A stretch of 55,343 nucleotides of DNA from Bacillus thermozeamaize (GCA_002159075.1 LZRT01000107.1:1-55343); one strand, 5' to 3'; counted from the stretch's first letter, positions 34,962 to 44,276 are shown. Notes: generated from the letters alone by a model not told the origin. A program made the numbers and translations.

Positions 34962-37009
34962 GTCACCCGCGTTCCGTTTGGAATCTCTCCGGAGACGGTG
35001 GTCAGGACCAGGCGCCCGCCTTCGGAGGCGGCCAGGATCATCCCGTAGGACATCTCGCCCCGCAGCTTGACCGGCTTCAGGTTGGTCACACAGAGCACCT
35101 TCTTGCCGATGAGGGCTTCCGGTTCATAGTGCTCCGCGATGCCCGACACCACCTGCCGCTGTTCCGTGCCCAGATCCAGTTGCAATTTGAGCAGCTTGTC
35201 CGCCTTGGGGATCCGCTCTGCCGCCACCACTTCGGCCACCCGCAGATCGACCCGGCGGAAGTCGTCAATGGTGATCATCTCAGGCAAGTGCTGCTCCGGC
35301 ACGTTTTGCGCCTGTTTCGTCTGCTCAGCCGCTTTCTCTTCCGGGGACGCCGCTTCTGTCTCTTGCTGCGCCGCCTCTTTGATCCGCAGGTTTTCCGCGA
35401 CGCGCTTGCGGGCAGCCGCGGTGGATTCGTCAATCACCTGAATCTCCCGCTGCATGTCGAGACGAGGGAAGATCGGCTCTCCCTTGTGCACGTAGGCGCC
35501 CGCCGGCATCAGCCCCCATGTTTTGCAGGTTTCCCAGGCGAGCAATTCCGGCTGATCGGCGATCCCCAGCTGCCGCCAGATCTTGGCGGGCGTGCGGGTC
35601 ATGAACGGCTGTATCAGAATCGAGACGATGCGAATGCCTTCCAGCAAATTGTACATGACCGTCCCAAGGCGTCCCCGCTTCTCCGGCGCCTTGGCGAGAT
35701 TCCACGGTTCGGTTTCATCAATGTATTTGTTCAGCCGGCCAACCAGCTGCCAGATGTGGGCCAGGGCGTTGCTGAACTGCATTTCTTCCATCGCGTTTTC
35801 CATGTTCGTCACCACATCTTGCGCCAATTGCGCAAGCTGCGCATCCAGCTCCTCCGGCGCCGTAGGGCTGGGAACCACACCGGCAAAGTACTTTTCCACC
35901 ATCGCCGTCGTGCGGCTGACCAGGTTGCCCAGATCATTGGCCAGATCGAAATTCAGCCGCTGAATGAACGACTCCGGCGTAAAGACGCCATCCTGGCCAA
36001 ACGGGATCTCGCGCAACAGGAAATACCGGATCGCGTCTGAACCATACCGGTCAATGAGAAATTTCGGATCGATCACATTGCCCTTGGACTTTGACATCTT
36101 CCCGTCCGGCATCATGAAAAAGCCGTGTCCATACACCTTCTTGGGCAGCGGAAGGCCCAGCGCCATGAGAAAAATGGGCCAGTAAATGGCATGGAAACGG
36201 ACAATGTCCTTCCCGATCAGGTGGGCATCCGCCGGCCAGAACCTCTCAAAACGAGCCCGTTTCTCAGGATCATCGGAGAGATATCCGAGCGCCGTGATAT
36301 AATTGGTCAACGCGTCCAGCCAGACGTAGATCACGTGCTTCGGATCGCCCGGCACCGGAATCCCCCAGTCGAACGAGGTCCTGGAAACGCTCAGGTCCTC
36401 AAGTCCCGGTTTGAGAAAATTGTTGATCATCTCATTGCGCCGCGACTCCGGCTGGATGAACTCCGGGTGTTCCTCGATGTATCGCAACAGCTGGTCCTGG
36501 TATTTGGAAAGGCGGAAGAAGTAGCTCTCCTCGCGCACCAGGCTGACTTCCCGTTCACAGTCGGGGCAGCGGTACGTATCCCCTTGCCTGGCTTGGAATT
36601 CCGTCCAGAAAGATTCGCAAGGCACGCAATAATACCCCTCGTAATGGCCCAGATAGATGTCCCCTTGATCCAAAAGCTTCTGGAAGATCTTTTGCACCAC
36701 TTTCGTGTGACGCGGTTCCGTCGTCCGAATGTAATCGTCGTAAGAAATATCCAGCTTGGCCCAAAGATCCTTGATCCAGTCGACAATCGGATCGATCAGC
36801 TCCAGAGGCGACTTGCCCTCCTCCTGGGCGCGCCGCTGCAGCTTTTGACCGTGTTCATCCGTTCCGGTCAGGTAAAACACGTCATACCCGCGCAGGCGCT
36901 TGTAACGCGCCATCGCATCCGCCGCAACGGTCGTGTAGGAATGACCTATATGGAGGTTGTCATTCGGATAATAGATCGGTGTCGTGATATAAAAGGTGGG
37001 CCGTTCCAT
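34958..37009 (-). CDS. metG: Methionyl-tRNA synthetase
   Basis: Charges tRNA-Met, including the initiator. The 683-aa class I enzyme has HIGH at residues 20-23 and KMSKS at 304-308. A zinc knuckle is formed by C-V-P-C (128-131) and C-P-D-C (148-151). A C-terminal tRNA-binding (EMAP/Trbp111-like) domain spans about residues 575-683, after an Ala/Glu-rich linker. Promoter 37077-37106 gives a short leader; I see no T-box or SAM riboswitch. metG is divergent from abrB. Confidence 0.97.
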   Translation of the reverse strand: MERPTFYITTPIYYPNDNLHIGHSYTTVAADAMARYKRLRGYDVFYLTGTDEHGQKLQRRAQEEGKSPLELIDPIVDWIKDLWAKLDISYDDYIRTTEPRHTKVVQKIFQKLLDQGDIYLGHYEGYYCVPCESFWTEFQARQGDTYRCPDCEREVSLVREESYFFRLSKYQDQLLRYIEEHPEFIQPESRRNEMINNFLKPGLEDLSVSRTSFDWGIPVPGDPKHVIYVWLDALTNYITALGYLSDDPEKRARFERFWPADAHLIGKDIVRFHAIYWPIFLMALGLPLPKKVYGHGFFMMPDGKMSKSKGNVIDPKFLIDRYGSDAIRYFLLREIPFGQDGVFTPESFIQRLNFDLANDLGNLVSRTTAMVEKYFAGVVPSPTAPEELDAQLAQLAQDVVTNMENAMEEMQFSNALAHIWQLVGRLNKYIDETEPWNLAKAPEKRGRLGTVMYNLLEGIRIVSILIQPFMTRTPAKIWRQLGIADQPELLAWETCKTWGLMPAGAYVHKGEPIFPRLDMQREIQVIDESTAAARKRVAENLRIKEAAQQETEAASPEEKAAEQTKQAQNVPEQHLPEMITIDDFRRVDLRVAEVVAAERIPKADKLLKLQLDLGTEQRQVVSGIAEHYEPEALIGKKVLCVTNLKPVKLRGEMSYGMILAASEGGRLVLTTVSGEIPNGTRVT

Positions 37010-37076
37010 CCAAACCCTTGACTCCTTTCATCGGCATTCAAGTGCTTGCTTCGCACCTTGCTGCGCTTTCCTCCAA

Positions 37077-37106
37077 ATTATGACAAATCCCTTAAAAGCA
37101 TGTCAA
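37077..37106 (-). promoter_or_regulatory. Sigma-A promoter of metG-tatD
   Basis: TTGACA (37101-37106) and CATAAT (37077-37082) with an 18-bp spacer on the minus strand. The -35 box lies 20 bp from the -35 box of the divergent abrB promoter. Confidence 0.78.
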
Positions 37107-37125
37107 GCAAAGGGGGCGCGCTGAA

Positions 37126-37154
37126 TTGACACGAATGGCAAACTATGGTATTAT
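37126..37154 (+). promoter_or_regulatory. Sigma-A promoter of abrB
   Basis: TTGACA (37126-37131) and TATTAT (37149-37154) with a 17-bp spacer on the plus strand. The leader of about 75 nt contains TTGGACA (complement TGTCCAA), one mismatch from a Spo0A box. In B. subtilis Spo0A represses abrB. Confidence 0.78.
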
Positions 37155-37235
37155 TTACAACTACAACTAACCATATGGAGAAGACGATTCTGATTTGTTG
37201 GACACTTTAGATAAGATACAGGGAGATGGAGAAAT

Positions 37236-37487
37236 ATGCTTAAATCAACCGGAATCGTGCGCAAGGTGGATGAACTGGGCCGTGTTGTGATCCCCATCGA
37301 ACTGCGCCGGACATTGCGCATCTCAGAAAGGGATTCGCTGGAAATTTATGTCGACGGGGAACGGATCATCCTGAAAAAATACGAACCCGCCTGCATCTTC
37401 TGCGGCAATGCGGAAAACGTGATCCATTTCAAGGAAAAAATCGTCTGCAAAAACTGCCTTGAGGAATTAACCAGCCAAAACGACTGA
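37236..37487 (+). CDS. abrB: AbrB-family transition-state regulator with Cys pairs
   Basis: A plus-strand gene, 83 aa. The N-terminal swapped-hairpin DNA-binding domain (residues 1-48) has T-G-I-V-R-K-V-D-E-L-G-R-V-V-I-P and R-R-T-L. The C-terminal part has two Cys pairs, C-I-F-C at 53-56 and C-K-N-C at 71-74, suggesting a zinc ribbon. B. subtilis AbrB instead has a longer multimerisation tail, so function as the transition-state regulator is an inference from position beside metG and rsmI. The ribosome site AGGGAGATGGAG precedes ATG 37236. Confidence 0.92.
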   Translation: MLKSTGIVRKVDELGRVVIPIELRRTLRISERDSLEIYVDGERIILKKYEPACIFCGNAENVIHFKEKIVCKNCLEELTSQND

Positions 37488-37523
37488 CACCGCCAACACC
37501 ACATGAGCAAAACCTCTTGGTTC

Positions 37524-37555
37524 AGACATTCTGCCGGCATGCAGAGTGTCTTTTT
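37524..37555 (+). terminator. Terminator of abrB
   Basis: AGACATTCTGC and GCAGAGTGTCT form an 11-bp stem with one G-U pair and a 6-nt loop, followed by TTTTT on the plus strand. It separates abrB from the convergent rsmI gene. Confidence 0.85.
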
Positions 37556-37557
37556 AA

Positions 37558-38451
37558 TTATTTCGTCTGCCGGTGTACGAGCCGGTAAATTTCCCGTTTC
37601 GGCACCCCGCGCTCCCGGGCCACCCGCTTGATGGCCTCCATGCGCGCCATCCCCTGCCGCTGGTAAGCCTCCACATGCTCCGGGATGTCCCATTCTTCCC
37701 AACAAGGGGTCTCCTCACCGCCATGCGTCCCTTCAGGCTCCACCCCCTGGCCAGATCCTGCGATCAACACGGTAAACTCCCCGCGGACTTCTGCCTCCTC
37801 CAGCCATCTGCGGCATTCCGACAGCGAACCGCGGACGATTTCCTCGTACCTTTTGGTCAGCTCACGCGCCAGCACCGCCGGCCGGTCGCCCAGCTCCTCA
37901 ATGGCCATCTCCAACAACCTGGCCAACCGGTGCGGCGCCTCATAGAGGATCAGCGTTTCGGGCGCCTGACGCAAGCGCCTCAGCTCCTCCCGCAGCGCCT
38001 TCTCCTGACGCGGCAGAAAACCGAGAAAAGTAAACCGTTTTGCCGGCAGTCCCGAGACGACCAGGGCGCTCAATGCCGCATTGGCTCCCGGAATGCTCAC
38101 CACGGGAAACCCCTCTTCGATCGCCTCCCGCACCAACGCCTCACCCGGATCGGACAAAAGCGGCGTGCCGGCATCGCTGACCAGCGCCACCTGCTTGCCT
38201 TCCCGCAACCAGGCCAGGATCCGCTCCCCCTGTTTCTTTTGGTTGTGTTCATGATAGCTCGTAAAAGGGGTGCGGATCCCGAAATGACTGAGCAATTTTC
38301 GCGTCCGGCGCGTATCTTCGCAGGCGATCACATCCACGGTCTTCAGCGTTTCCAGCCCGCGCAAGGTCATATCCTGCAGGTTGCCGATGGGCGTGGCCAC
38401 CAAATAAAGGCGTCCCCGTCCTCCTTCTTCAAAACTCCGCTGCGTCTTCAT
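37558..38451 (-). CDS. rsmI: 16S rRNA 2'-O-methyltransferase RsmI
   Basis: Methylates C1402 of 16S rRNA. The 297-aa protein has the tetrapyrrole methylase-type fold: [11 protein letters not shown] at about residues 15-25, [21 protein letters not shown] and P-G-A-N-A. Start ATG 38451 has GGAAGGG upstream and overlaps the yabA end by 23 nt. yabB and yazA, which lie between yabA and rsmI in B. subtilis, are missing. Confidence 0.96.
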   Translation of the reverse strand: MKTQRSFEEGGRGRLYLVATPIGNLQDMTLRGLETLKTVDVIACEDTRRTRKLLSHFGIRTPFTSYHEHNQKKQGERILAWLREGKQVALVSDAGTPLLSDPGEALVREAIEEGFPVVSIPGANAALSALVVSGLPAKRFTFLGFLPRQEKALREELRRLRQAPETLILYEAPHRLARLLEMAIEELGDRPAVLARELTKRYEEIVRGSLSECRRWLEEAEVRGEFTVLIAGSGQGVEPEGTHGGEETPCWEEWDIPEHVEAYQRQGMARMEAIKRVARERGVPKREIYRLVHRQTK

Positions 38452-38848
38452 CTTCCGAACCCTTCCTGATGGCATGACCGGCTTGCGAAGCCTTGTTCAA
38501 AAACGTCAGGCAAAAGAGACAGTCCTCTTCCGCCCCGTTGCGCACGCTGCCATAATGGACATTGCAAATATGAAACCCCTGATAGTACAGGCGGGCCAAA
38601 TTGTCATAGCCTTCGCTGACCGGCATCCGGCGCCGGGACGTTTTGCGTTTTTCCGCAACCGCGGGCTGTTCCTCAGCCAGCCGGTAGCGTTCGACATATT
38701 CCCGGAGGTGGCGATTTTCCATTTGCAGCTGCTGATTTTCTTCCAGCAGTGCCTTCATCTCGCTGACGAACATCCGCCATTGTCCGTACATGTCGTCCAA
38801 CTTTTCCTCGAACCGAGACAGCTTGGAGAGAAGTTCCCACTTGTCCAC
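38429..38848 (-). CDS. yabA: Replication initiation control protein YabA
   Basis: Binds DnaA and DnaN and limits new initiation of replication. The 139-aa protein has an N-terminal coiled coil (about residues 5-60) for tetramer formation and a C-terminal zinc-binding part with [19 protein letters not shown] and C-L-F-C. I chose GTG 38848, where GGAGG lies 8 nt upstream and the start (V-D-K-W-E) matches other YabA. It lies between ricT and rsmI. Confidence 0.95.
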   Translation of the reverse strand: MDKWELLSKLSRFEEKLDDMYGQWRMFVSEMKALLEENQQLQMENRHLREYVERYRLAEEQPAVAEKRKTSRRRMPVSEGYDNLARLYYQGFHICNVHYGSVRNGAEEDCLFCLTFLNKASQAGHAIRKGSEDEDAAEF

Positions 38849-38874
38849 ACTTCCCACCTCCGTTGCTCCGAAAA

Positions 38875-39684
38875 CTAGGCCTCCACGATCTGCCGCACCT
38901 CATCCAGATGGAACGTCAGCACCTTGGCGGAATCGAAAAGATGCACCTTGACCAGTTCCTCCAGAATGTGCACGGTCACTACCTTTCCTTCACCGACAGG
39001 CGTCTCGACAATGCTGCCCAGATCGGGGAGCCGTTCTTTGACCTGTTCGTAATAGTCGTTTTCGAATTTCAGACAGCACATCAGGCGCCCACAGAGACCG
39101 GAGATTTTGGCAGGGTTTAAGGACAAATTTTGATCCTTGGCCATTTTGATGGAAACAGGTTCAAAATCCCCCAAAAAGGTGGAGCAACACAAGGGCCGGC
39201 CGCACGGGCCGATGCCGCCCAGCATCTTGGCCTCATCCCGGACGCCAATCTGCCGGAGTTCAATACGCGTTCGAAACACGCTGGCCAAATCCTTGACCAG
39301 CTCACGAAAATCGACCCGGCCATCAGCCGTAAAATAAAAAATGATCTTGTTCCGATCAAAGGTGTATTCCACATCCACCAGTTTCATCGGCAGCCCGTGC
39401 TTCTGGATTTTTTCGAGACAAATGTCAAAGGCTTCTCTGGCCGCCGCCCGGTTGGCCGCCACCTGTTTCGCATCCTCCTCCGTGGCAATCCGGAGGACCT
39501 TCTTGAGCGGCTGAACCACTTCCTCCTCCGTGACCTGCTTGATCCCGATGATCACCTGTCCATATTCAATGCCCCGCGCCGTTTCCACGATCACGAAATC
39601 CTGTTTTTGCACCGGCCACCCGTCCGGATCAAAGTAGTAGATCTTGCCCGCCTTCTTAAACCGGACACCGACCACTTCAACCAT
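38875..39684 (-). CDS. ricT: RicT (YaaT), subunit of the RicAFT complex
   Basis: Part of the Y-complex, which in B. subtilis carries Fe-S clusters, helps RNase Y cleave mRNA and promotes Spo0A phosphorylation. The 269-aa PSP1-family protein has C-G-R-P-L-C-C and C-G-R-L-M-C-C-L-K, the Cys-rich sites for Fe-S binding. Start ATG 39684 has GGAGGTG upstream. It lies between holB and yabA in the standard order. Confidence 0.96.
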   Translation of the reverse strand: MVEVVGVRFKKAGKIYYFDPDGWPVQKQDFVIVETARGIEYGQVIIGIKQVTEEEVVQPLKKVLRIATEEDAKQVAANRAAAREAFDICLEKIQKHGLPMKLVDVEYTFDRNKIIFYFTADGRVDFRELVKDLASVFRTRIELRQIGVRDEAKMLGGIGPCGRPLCCSTFLGDFEPVSIKMAKDQNLSLNPAKISGLCGRLMCCLKFENDYYEQVKERLPDLGSIVETPVGEGKVVTVHILEELVKVHLFDSAKVLTFHLDEVRQIVEA

Positions 39685-39763
39685 CGGCTCACCTCCTCCG
39701 CGATTGGTTTGGCGCTGCCGCATTCCCCTTCTATCTTGATCCCTTCTGCCATGAAGAAAAGAA

Positions 39764-40735
39764 TCACTTCTGCCATGAAGAGAAGATGATCTCCTCCACA
39801 GCCAGCTGGAGATTGAGATTCATCTTTTTCTGCCGCTGAAGTCCAAAGAAACGTTCGAGAAAAAAGAGCAGCTTCTCCTGTGGCCACTGCCCCGCCTGCT
39901 GAACCAGCTGGGAGCGGCGCTCCACAAACGCCAGCCCTTCTTCCTGCTGCAGTTGCACAAGCAACAAATCACGCATCCAAAGGATCAGAAGGCCGAGTAC
40001 CCATTTGTCCCGGCCTGACTGAAAAAGTGCTTGCAATGTTCTCGTTGCCTTCACGGGATGGCGAATCACTTCTTCTCCCCATTGTATCACCAGGTTTAAA
40101 GCCTCTGCAAACCCTTCTCCTTCCACCAATGTCTTGGCCTGCTCCGGCTCCACCTCCAGGCGGGAAAGGATCCGGGCGTAAGCGGGCTGTATTCCGGACT
40201 GCTGCAGTTGTTCCGCAAGCTCCTGCGGCGACAGGGGAGGAAAAGCCACCTCCTGGCAGCGGGAGGCCACCGTCGTCAAAAGCTGTCCCCGGTGCCCGGC
40301 AAGCAGGATGGCGACAGACGGCGAAGGCGGCTCCTCGATCATTTTGAGGAGGCTGTTGGCTGCCTGGACAGTCAGGCTTTCCGCCCCGCACAACACGTAT
40401 ACCTTCCATTCCGCCTCGTGCGATCGCACGGCGAGAAACTGCTGCAGCGACCGGATCTGATCGATTTTCATGCTCTCCCCTTCCGGTTCCACCACTTGAA
40501 AATCGAGAAAGTTCCCGTGATCAATCCGCCTGCAATGGGCACAACGGTCGCAACTGTCGCCATGCTCATCGGGGCTGGCACAATTGAGCGCTTTGGCCAA
40601 ACCACGCGCCAGCTCCAGCTTCTCCCGATGCCTGGGTCCTGTAAAAAGGTAGGCATGCGACAACTGGCGGCGGGCCACTTGCCGCAACAGCCGGCTCGCA
40701 ATGCCTTCCAGTCCCGGAATGGCCATCATCCCCAT
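39764..40735 (-). CDS. holB: DNA polymerase III delta' subunit
   Basis: A clamp-loader subunit that helps load the beta clamp. The 323-aa protein is AAA+-like: Y-L-F-T-G-P-R-H-R-E-K replaces the Walker A loop and lacks the Lys-Ser/Thr, which is usual for delta', a non-ATPase. A zinc module is formed by C-D-R-C-A-H-C near residues 62-68, and the SRC motif follows in T-V-A-S-R-C-Q. I chose ATG 40735 (GAGGAGGGG upstream); ATG 40741 is too close to the ribosome site. Confidence 0.94.
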   Translation of the reverse strand: MGMMAIPGLEGIASRLLRQVARRQLSHAYLFTGPRHREKLELARGLAKALNCASPDEHGDSCDRCAHCRRIDHGNFLDFQVVEPEGESMKIDQIRSLQQFLAVRSHEAEWKVYVLCGAESLTVQAANSLLKMIEEPPSPSVAILLAGHRGQLLTTVASRCQEVAFPPLSPQELAEQLQQSGIQPAYARILSRLEVEPEQAKTLVEGEGFAEALNLVIQWGEEVIRHPVKATRTLQALFQSGRDKWVLGLLILWMRDLLLVQLQQEEGLAFVERRSQLVQQAGQWPQEKLLFFLERFFGLQRQKKMNLNLQLAVEEIIFSSWQK

Positions 40736-40761
40736 CTTCATCCCCTCCTCACAAGGCGCGC

Positions 40762-41202
40762 TCAGGTGCTGAGATTGACCAGAAGTCCGCGTATCTGATC
40801 CAGACGGGAGAGAATGGCCAGACGCGGAATCTCTTTTTCCAACACTTCGGAAGCCAGTTTGAGCAGCAACTCATCCACCTGCTGAACAAGACGGTATTGC
40901 CGGATCCGGCGCCGCTCTTGCACCTGTACCGTCTCCACCGCCAGGGCTCTTTGAAGCACCGTCTGCAAAAAGGCCTTGACCCGTTCCCGGTAACGGACCA
41001 GCTCCTCCATCGTCCTCAGCGTCGCCAGGCGGTTGGCCTGCTCATCAATCGCCAACAGCTGCTCCTCCAGGGATTGTCCGGCCTGCAGCTTGTGCTGGAG
41101 CAGGGAAGCAAACCGCTCACCCCCGGCAACCTGTGACAGGGGGGCCCCCCCTCTTCCGGGAAGTTTTTCCCGGGCTTTTTCCGGACGAAAAGAGATTTCC
41201 AT
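40762..41202 (-). CDS. yaaR: YaaR family protein (DUF327)
   Basis: A 146-aa DUF327 protein of unknown function, conserved between darA and holB in Bacilli. It is mostly helical and charged: F-A-S-L-L-Q-H, E-E-L-V-R-Y-R-E-R-V-K-A-F-L and Q-V-D-E-L-L-L-K-L are typical family segments. No catalytic motif or membrane segment is visible. The short gaps on both sides (23 and 26 nt) put it in the tmk-darA-yaaR-holB unit. Confidence 0.9.
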   Translation of the reverse strand: MEISFRPEKAREKLPGRGGAPLSQVAGGERFASLLQHKLQAGQSLEEQLLAIDEQANRLATLRTMEELVRYRERVKAFLQTVLQRALAVETVQVQERRRIRQYRLVQQVDELLLKLASEVLEKEIPRLAILSRLDQIRGLLVNLST

Positions 41203-41225
41203 CCACCTCTCCCCTTCATCACCGG

Positions 41226-41555
41226 CTAAAAATGGTAATACGCATTCACATCAAGCACGAATACCGTCGCACCGCCGACCTGCACCTCGACCGGAAAAGG
41301 CAGATCGGTGCCCAGGTGAGCCGTGGCGGAAGACATGGAAGTCATCACCTGCTGCCGGGCATGACAGTGTTCCCGGATCAACCGCAATACCTCATCCACC
41401 TGGCGATCGTCTACCCCGATCAAAAACGTGGTATTGCCCGTCCGCAGAAATCCCCCCGTGCTGGCCAGCCGGGTGGCCCGGATCCCCTGTTTGACCAGGG
41501 CCTGCGACAATTTGGCGCTGTCCTTGTTTTGAACGACCGCAAGTACCAGCTTCAT
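41226..41555 (-). CDS. darA: Cyclic-di-AMP receptor DarA (YaaQ)
   Basis: A PII-like trimeric protein that binds c-di-AMP. The 109-aa protein starts K-L-V-L-A-V-V-Q-N-K-D and carries S-T-G-G-F-L-R-T-G-N-T-T-F-L-I-G, the T-loop-region signature, and F-P-V-E-V-Q-V-G-G-A-T-V-F near the end. It lies between tmk and yaaR in the usual order. Its downstream partners are not known. Confidence 0.95.
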   Translation of the reverse strand: MKLVLAVVQNKDSAKLSQALVKQGIRATRLASTGGFLRTGNTTFLIGVDDRQVDEVLRLIREHCHARQQVMTSMSSATAHLGTDLPFPVEVQVGGATVFVLDVNAYYHF

Positions 41556-41580
41556 GCGCTCCCCTCCAAACAGAACTGGG

Positions 41581-42261
41581 TTACCTCGAGCCCGTCAGCC
41601 GGTCACGCAAAATCTCCCTCAGATCATCCAGAATCCGCCTTGCCACCTCTTCCTCCGAAGCGGACGCATCGATGACCAGGATACGTTCAGGCTCATGCCG
41701 GGCAATGGTCAAAAATCCTTCCCTGACGCGCTGATGGTAAGCCTCGCCGCGGCGTTCGATCCGGTCCATCCCTTCACCCTCGCGCCGCTTGAGACGCCGG
41801 CGGGCCAGCTCGACGGGAAGATCCAGAAGGTAGGTCCGCGTCGGCATCACCTCTTGGACAGCCAGCCGGTTCACTTCTTCCACCCATTGGAGGGGAAGCT
41901 GGTTCCCGTACGCCTGATAAGCGTAACTGGCATCCACATAGCGATCACATAACACCACCTTGCCTGCGCGAAGGGCCGGCAAAAGCCGTTCTCTCACGTG
42001 TTGCGCCCGCGAAGCGGCGTACAGGAGCACCTCCGTCTCAAAAGCCATCTCCTGTCCCGCATCCCCCGGCGGCGAAAGAAGCCACTGGCGAATCGCCTCG
42101 CCCAGCGGCGTGCCGCCCGGTTCCCGGGTGACTTCCACGTCTACGCCGCGTTCGCGCAAAAACCGGCTCACTCTCTGCAACTGGGTCGTCTTTCCGGCGC
42201 CGTCCGGACCTTCAAAGGTGATCAAGACGCCTTGCAACTTCGCACCTTGCCGCTCTCCCAC
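41581..42261 (-). CDS. tmk: Thymidylate kinase
   Basis: Phosphorylates dTMP to dTDP. The 226-aa protein has the P-loop G-P-D-G-A-G-K-T-T at about residues 18-26, the D-R-Y motif (C-D-R-Y-V-D-A-S) and the LID region R-R-L-K-R-R-E-G. I chose GTG 42261, 8 nt after GGAGG; GTG 42264 is adjacent. The long upstream open frame overlaps the decarboxylase gene out of frame and is rejected. It heads the tmk-darA-yaaR-holB unit. Confidence 0.95.
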   Translation of the reverse strand: MGERQGAKLQGVLITFEGPDGAGKTTQLQRVSRFLRERGVDVEVTREPGGTPLGEAIRQWLLSPPGDAGQEMAFETEVLLYAASRAQHVRERLLPALRAGKVVLCDRYVDASYAYQAYGNQLPLQWVEEVNRLAVQEVMPTRTYLLDLPVELARRRLKRREGEGMDRIERRGEAYHQRVREGFLTIARHEPERILVIDASASEEEVARRILDDLREILRDRLTGSR

Positions 42262-42317
42262 CACGCAAACCTCCTGCACCGCTTTTTGTTTTACGCTCCT
42301 TTGTTTTACAGGATGCC

Positions 42318-43799
42318 TCACTCGCGGATCACGCTCAGCTCTCCGGACAGCAGGCCCTGTACATGAGCACCCAGTTTTTGATAAATGTCCAGCAATGCCA
42401 GATGGCAATCCCGGATCTCCTCTCCGGGAAGCAAAAGCGGAATGCCGGGCGGATAGGGCACCACCATCCCGGCCGACCGCCGGCCGCCTGCCGCTGTCCA
42501 CCGAACCTGTTCCCGTTCCCGGTGCATCCAGCCGCTCAGATCCAGCTCGTTTTCTCCATACACCTCTTGCCATCGCGCGGCCAGCTCCGCCGCAGCCGTT
42601 CCCGCCTTCCCGTGGGCAGGCCGGCGGTCAATGGAGGCAAGCACATCCGCCAGCCTCTCCAGATCCTCCTCCCGGTTGGCGGCCGTCACCACACAAACCA
42701 CCTGGAGCGGATCCGCCAGTTCCGGGAACACCGCTTCCGCTTCCAGCCGTTCGGCCACCTGATAACCCGAAATATCCGGATGGTGCAAGAGCAGCCGCAG
42801 CGGATCCGTCCAATCATAAAAGGGGCTGTTTGCCTCCGGAACCCGCCATCCCCGCCGCCGCAGCCGCTCCTGCAGGCGCGATGCGGCATCCAACAGCCGG
42901 CCCAGCCGGTCGGACCCCTGAGAGACCATCCAGCGCCGGGCCAAGTCCAGGGAAGCCAGCACCGGATACGAAGGACTGGACGTTTGCACCATCGCCAACG
43001 CCTGCCGCACTTTCCATCTGCTCAGCCGCGCACCTTGCAGGTGAAGGAAAGCCCCCATCGTCAGGGCTGGAAGCGTCTTGTGCGCCGACTGTACCACCCC
43101 GTCCGCACCTGCCGACAGCGCCGTCGGCGGCAAGGACGGATGAAAGGAAAAATGCGCCCCATGCGCTTCATCCACCAACAGCGGAATGCCGTGCGCATGC
43201 ACCGCCTCGGCGATCGCCGCCAAATTCCGCCCCATGCCGTAATAGTTGGGGTTGGTCAAAAGGACCGCTCTGGCGTCGGGGTGCCTGGCCAGCCCCTGCC
43301 GGACCGTCGCCAAATCCACGCCGCACGGGACAGCGAACGCCGGGTGGACCTTGGGCATGAGCGGAACCACCTTGGCACCGGCAAGCATGCACGCGTGAAA
43401 GACGGAACGATGCGCATCGCGGCCGACCAGCAGCTTGTCCCCTGGCCGGCAGGCAGCCAGGACCATCGCCAGATTGCCGGCCGTGCTGCCGCCGACGAGA
43501 AAAAAGGTTTCCTCCGCGCCAAAGACTTCCGCGGCCAATTGCTGCGCTTCGGCGATGGCACCTTGCGGCTGATGGAGATCATCCAGGCCGCTCAGTTCGG
43601 TCAGATCAATGGGCAGCAAGGAGGCGAAAAACTTGCTTCCCTCCTCGTCAAACCGATCTCCGCCGCGGTGTCCCGGAACATGAAAGGACAACGGCTTGCG
43701 GGCAATATGACGCTGCAACGCCTCAAACAACGGCGCCCTTCCTTGCTTGGGCCGCCGGTCAGCCCGATCATCGGGATTTTTCACGCCATCCGTTTTCAT
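42318..43799 (-). CDS. Orn/Lys/Arg decarboxylase family enzyme (YaaO-like)
   Basis: A PLP-dependent fold I amino acid decarboxylase of 493 aa. Lys241 in S-A-H-K-T-L-P-A-L-T is the Schiff-base lysine; V-D-E-A-H-G-A-H near 209-216 and P-G-H-R-G-G near 42-47 are family marks. YaaO lies at this place, before tmk, in B. subtilis. Whether it decarboxylates lysine, arginine or ornithine cannot be told, but arginine decarboxylase SpeA is the closest well-known relative. It lies 56 nt before tmk and after the gin terminator. Confidence 0.92.
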   Translation of the reverse strand: MKTDGVKNPDDRADRRPKQGRAPLFEALQRHIARKPLSFHVPGHRGGDRFDEEGSKFFASLLPIDLTELSGLDDLHQPQGAIAEAQQLAAEVFGAEETFFLVGGSTAGNLAMVLAACRPGDKLLVGRDAHRSVFHACMLAGAKVVPLMPKVHPAFAVPCGVDLATVRQGLARHPDARAVLLTNPNYYGMGRNLAAIAEAVHAHGIPLLVDEAHGAHFSFHPSLPPTALSAGADGVVQSAHKTLPALTMGAFLHLQGARLSRWKVRQALAMVQTSSPSYPVLASLDLARRWMVSQGSDRLGRLLDAASRLQERLRRRGWRVPEANSPFYDWTDPLRLLLHHPDISGYQVAERLEAEAVFPELADPLQVVCVVTAANREEDLERLADVLASIDRRPAHGKAGTAAAELAARWQEVYGENELDLSGWMHREREQVRWTAAGGRRSAGMVVPYPPGIPLLLPGEEIRDCHLALLDIYQKLGAHVQGLLSGELSVIRE

Positions 43800-43871
43800 C
43801 GCGCATAACCCACCCGCTTGATCTCGTTGCTTCTATCATAGCGCAAACGCTGACTCATCCTCCAGATGCGC

Positions 43872-43900
43872 AAAAAAATCCCCTTCCTCACGGAAGGGGA
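43872..43900 (-). terminator. Terminator of csfB/gin
   Basis: TCCCCTTCC and GGAAGGGGA form a 9-bp stem with a 4-nt loop, followed by seven T residues on the minus strand, directly after the gin stop codon. Confidence 0.92.
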
Positions 43901-43902
43901 AA

Positions 43903-44097
43903 TTACACAGAAGCGCGCACCGCTTTCTTTTTCAACCAGCCTGCTTTCAGGCGTTCGACAAAAAAGTGATACCCCGGATCATCTGCCTCCGTGGCCAACA
44001 TCGCTTGTTCACAATGGGGACAGATATACATGTCCAGCAGGAACATGCCGTGTGGATGAGGTTGTTGGCAAATGACGCAAAGCACCTTTTGGCCCAT
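43903..44097 (-). CDS. csfB: Sigma factor inhibitor Gin (CsfB)
   Basis: An anti-sigma-G protein that keeps sigma-G inactive before engulfment in B. subtilis. The 64-aa protein has two zinc pairs, C-V-I-C at residues 7-10 and C-P-H-C at 26-29, with the family-typical length. Start ATG 44097 has AAAGGTG upstream. A sigma-F-like promoter lies further upstream. The protein is followed by its own terminator; the gene lies beside the plus-strand LysR. Confidence 0.92.
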   Translation of the reverse strand: MGQKVLCVICQQPHPHGMFLLDMYICPHCEQAMLATEADDPGYHFFVERLKAGWLKKKAVRASV

Positions 44098-44157
44098 GTT
44101 TCCAGTCACACCTTTTCCGAGAGACTTGACAATTGAAAATCCCAATCCCTATTCCTG

Positions 44158-44186
44158 ATTTTTTACAACAGTTCCATGTTTTATAC
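44158..44186 (-). promoter_or_regulatory. Candidate sigma-F promoter of csfB
   Basis: GTATA (44182-44186) and GTAAAAAAT (44158-44166) with a 15-bp spacer on the minus strand, against the sigma-F pattern GYATA-N15-GGNNANAHT. csfB is a sigma-F gene in B. subtilis. Confidence 0.45.
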
Positions 44187-44254
44187 ACAATCGATCCACA
44201 TCCTGACGTTCTTAAACAGCAGCATATGACAGTCTGCCGGAAAAGGTGTCGATA

Positions 44255-44276
44255 TTTCCTTCGATTTCCCAGGAAA
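44255..44276. repeat. Inverted repeat upstream of the LysR gene
   Basis: TTTCCT and AGGAAA form 6-bp arms around a 10-nt centre, just before a -10-like TACAAT (44284-44289). This is the position and shape of a LysR-type autoregulatory site. No good -35 box is visible. Confidence 0.5.

Noticed and set aside
37010-37235. A T-box or SAM riboswitch before metG
   Set aside because: The leader is short and has no T-box core (no AGGGTGG-type sequence) or SAM-I-like helices.
41960-43360. A 466-residue plus-strand open frame opposite tmk and the decarboxylase
   Set aside because: Pro/Ser/Arg-rich antisense shadow with low-complexity composition. The minus-strand frames have clear domains and catalytic motifs.
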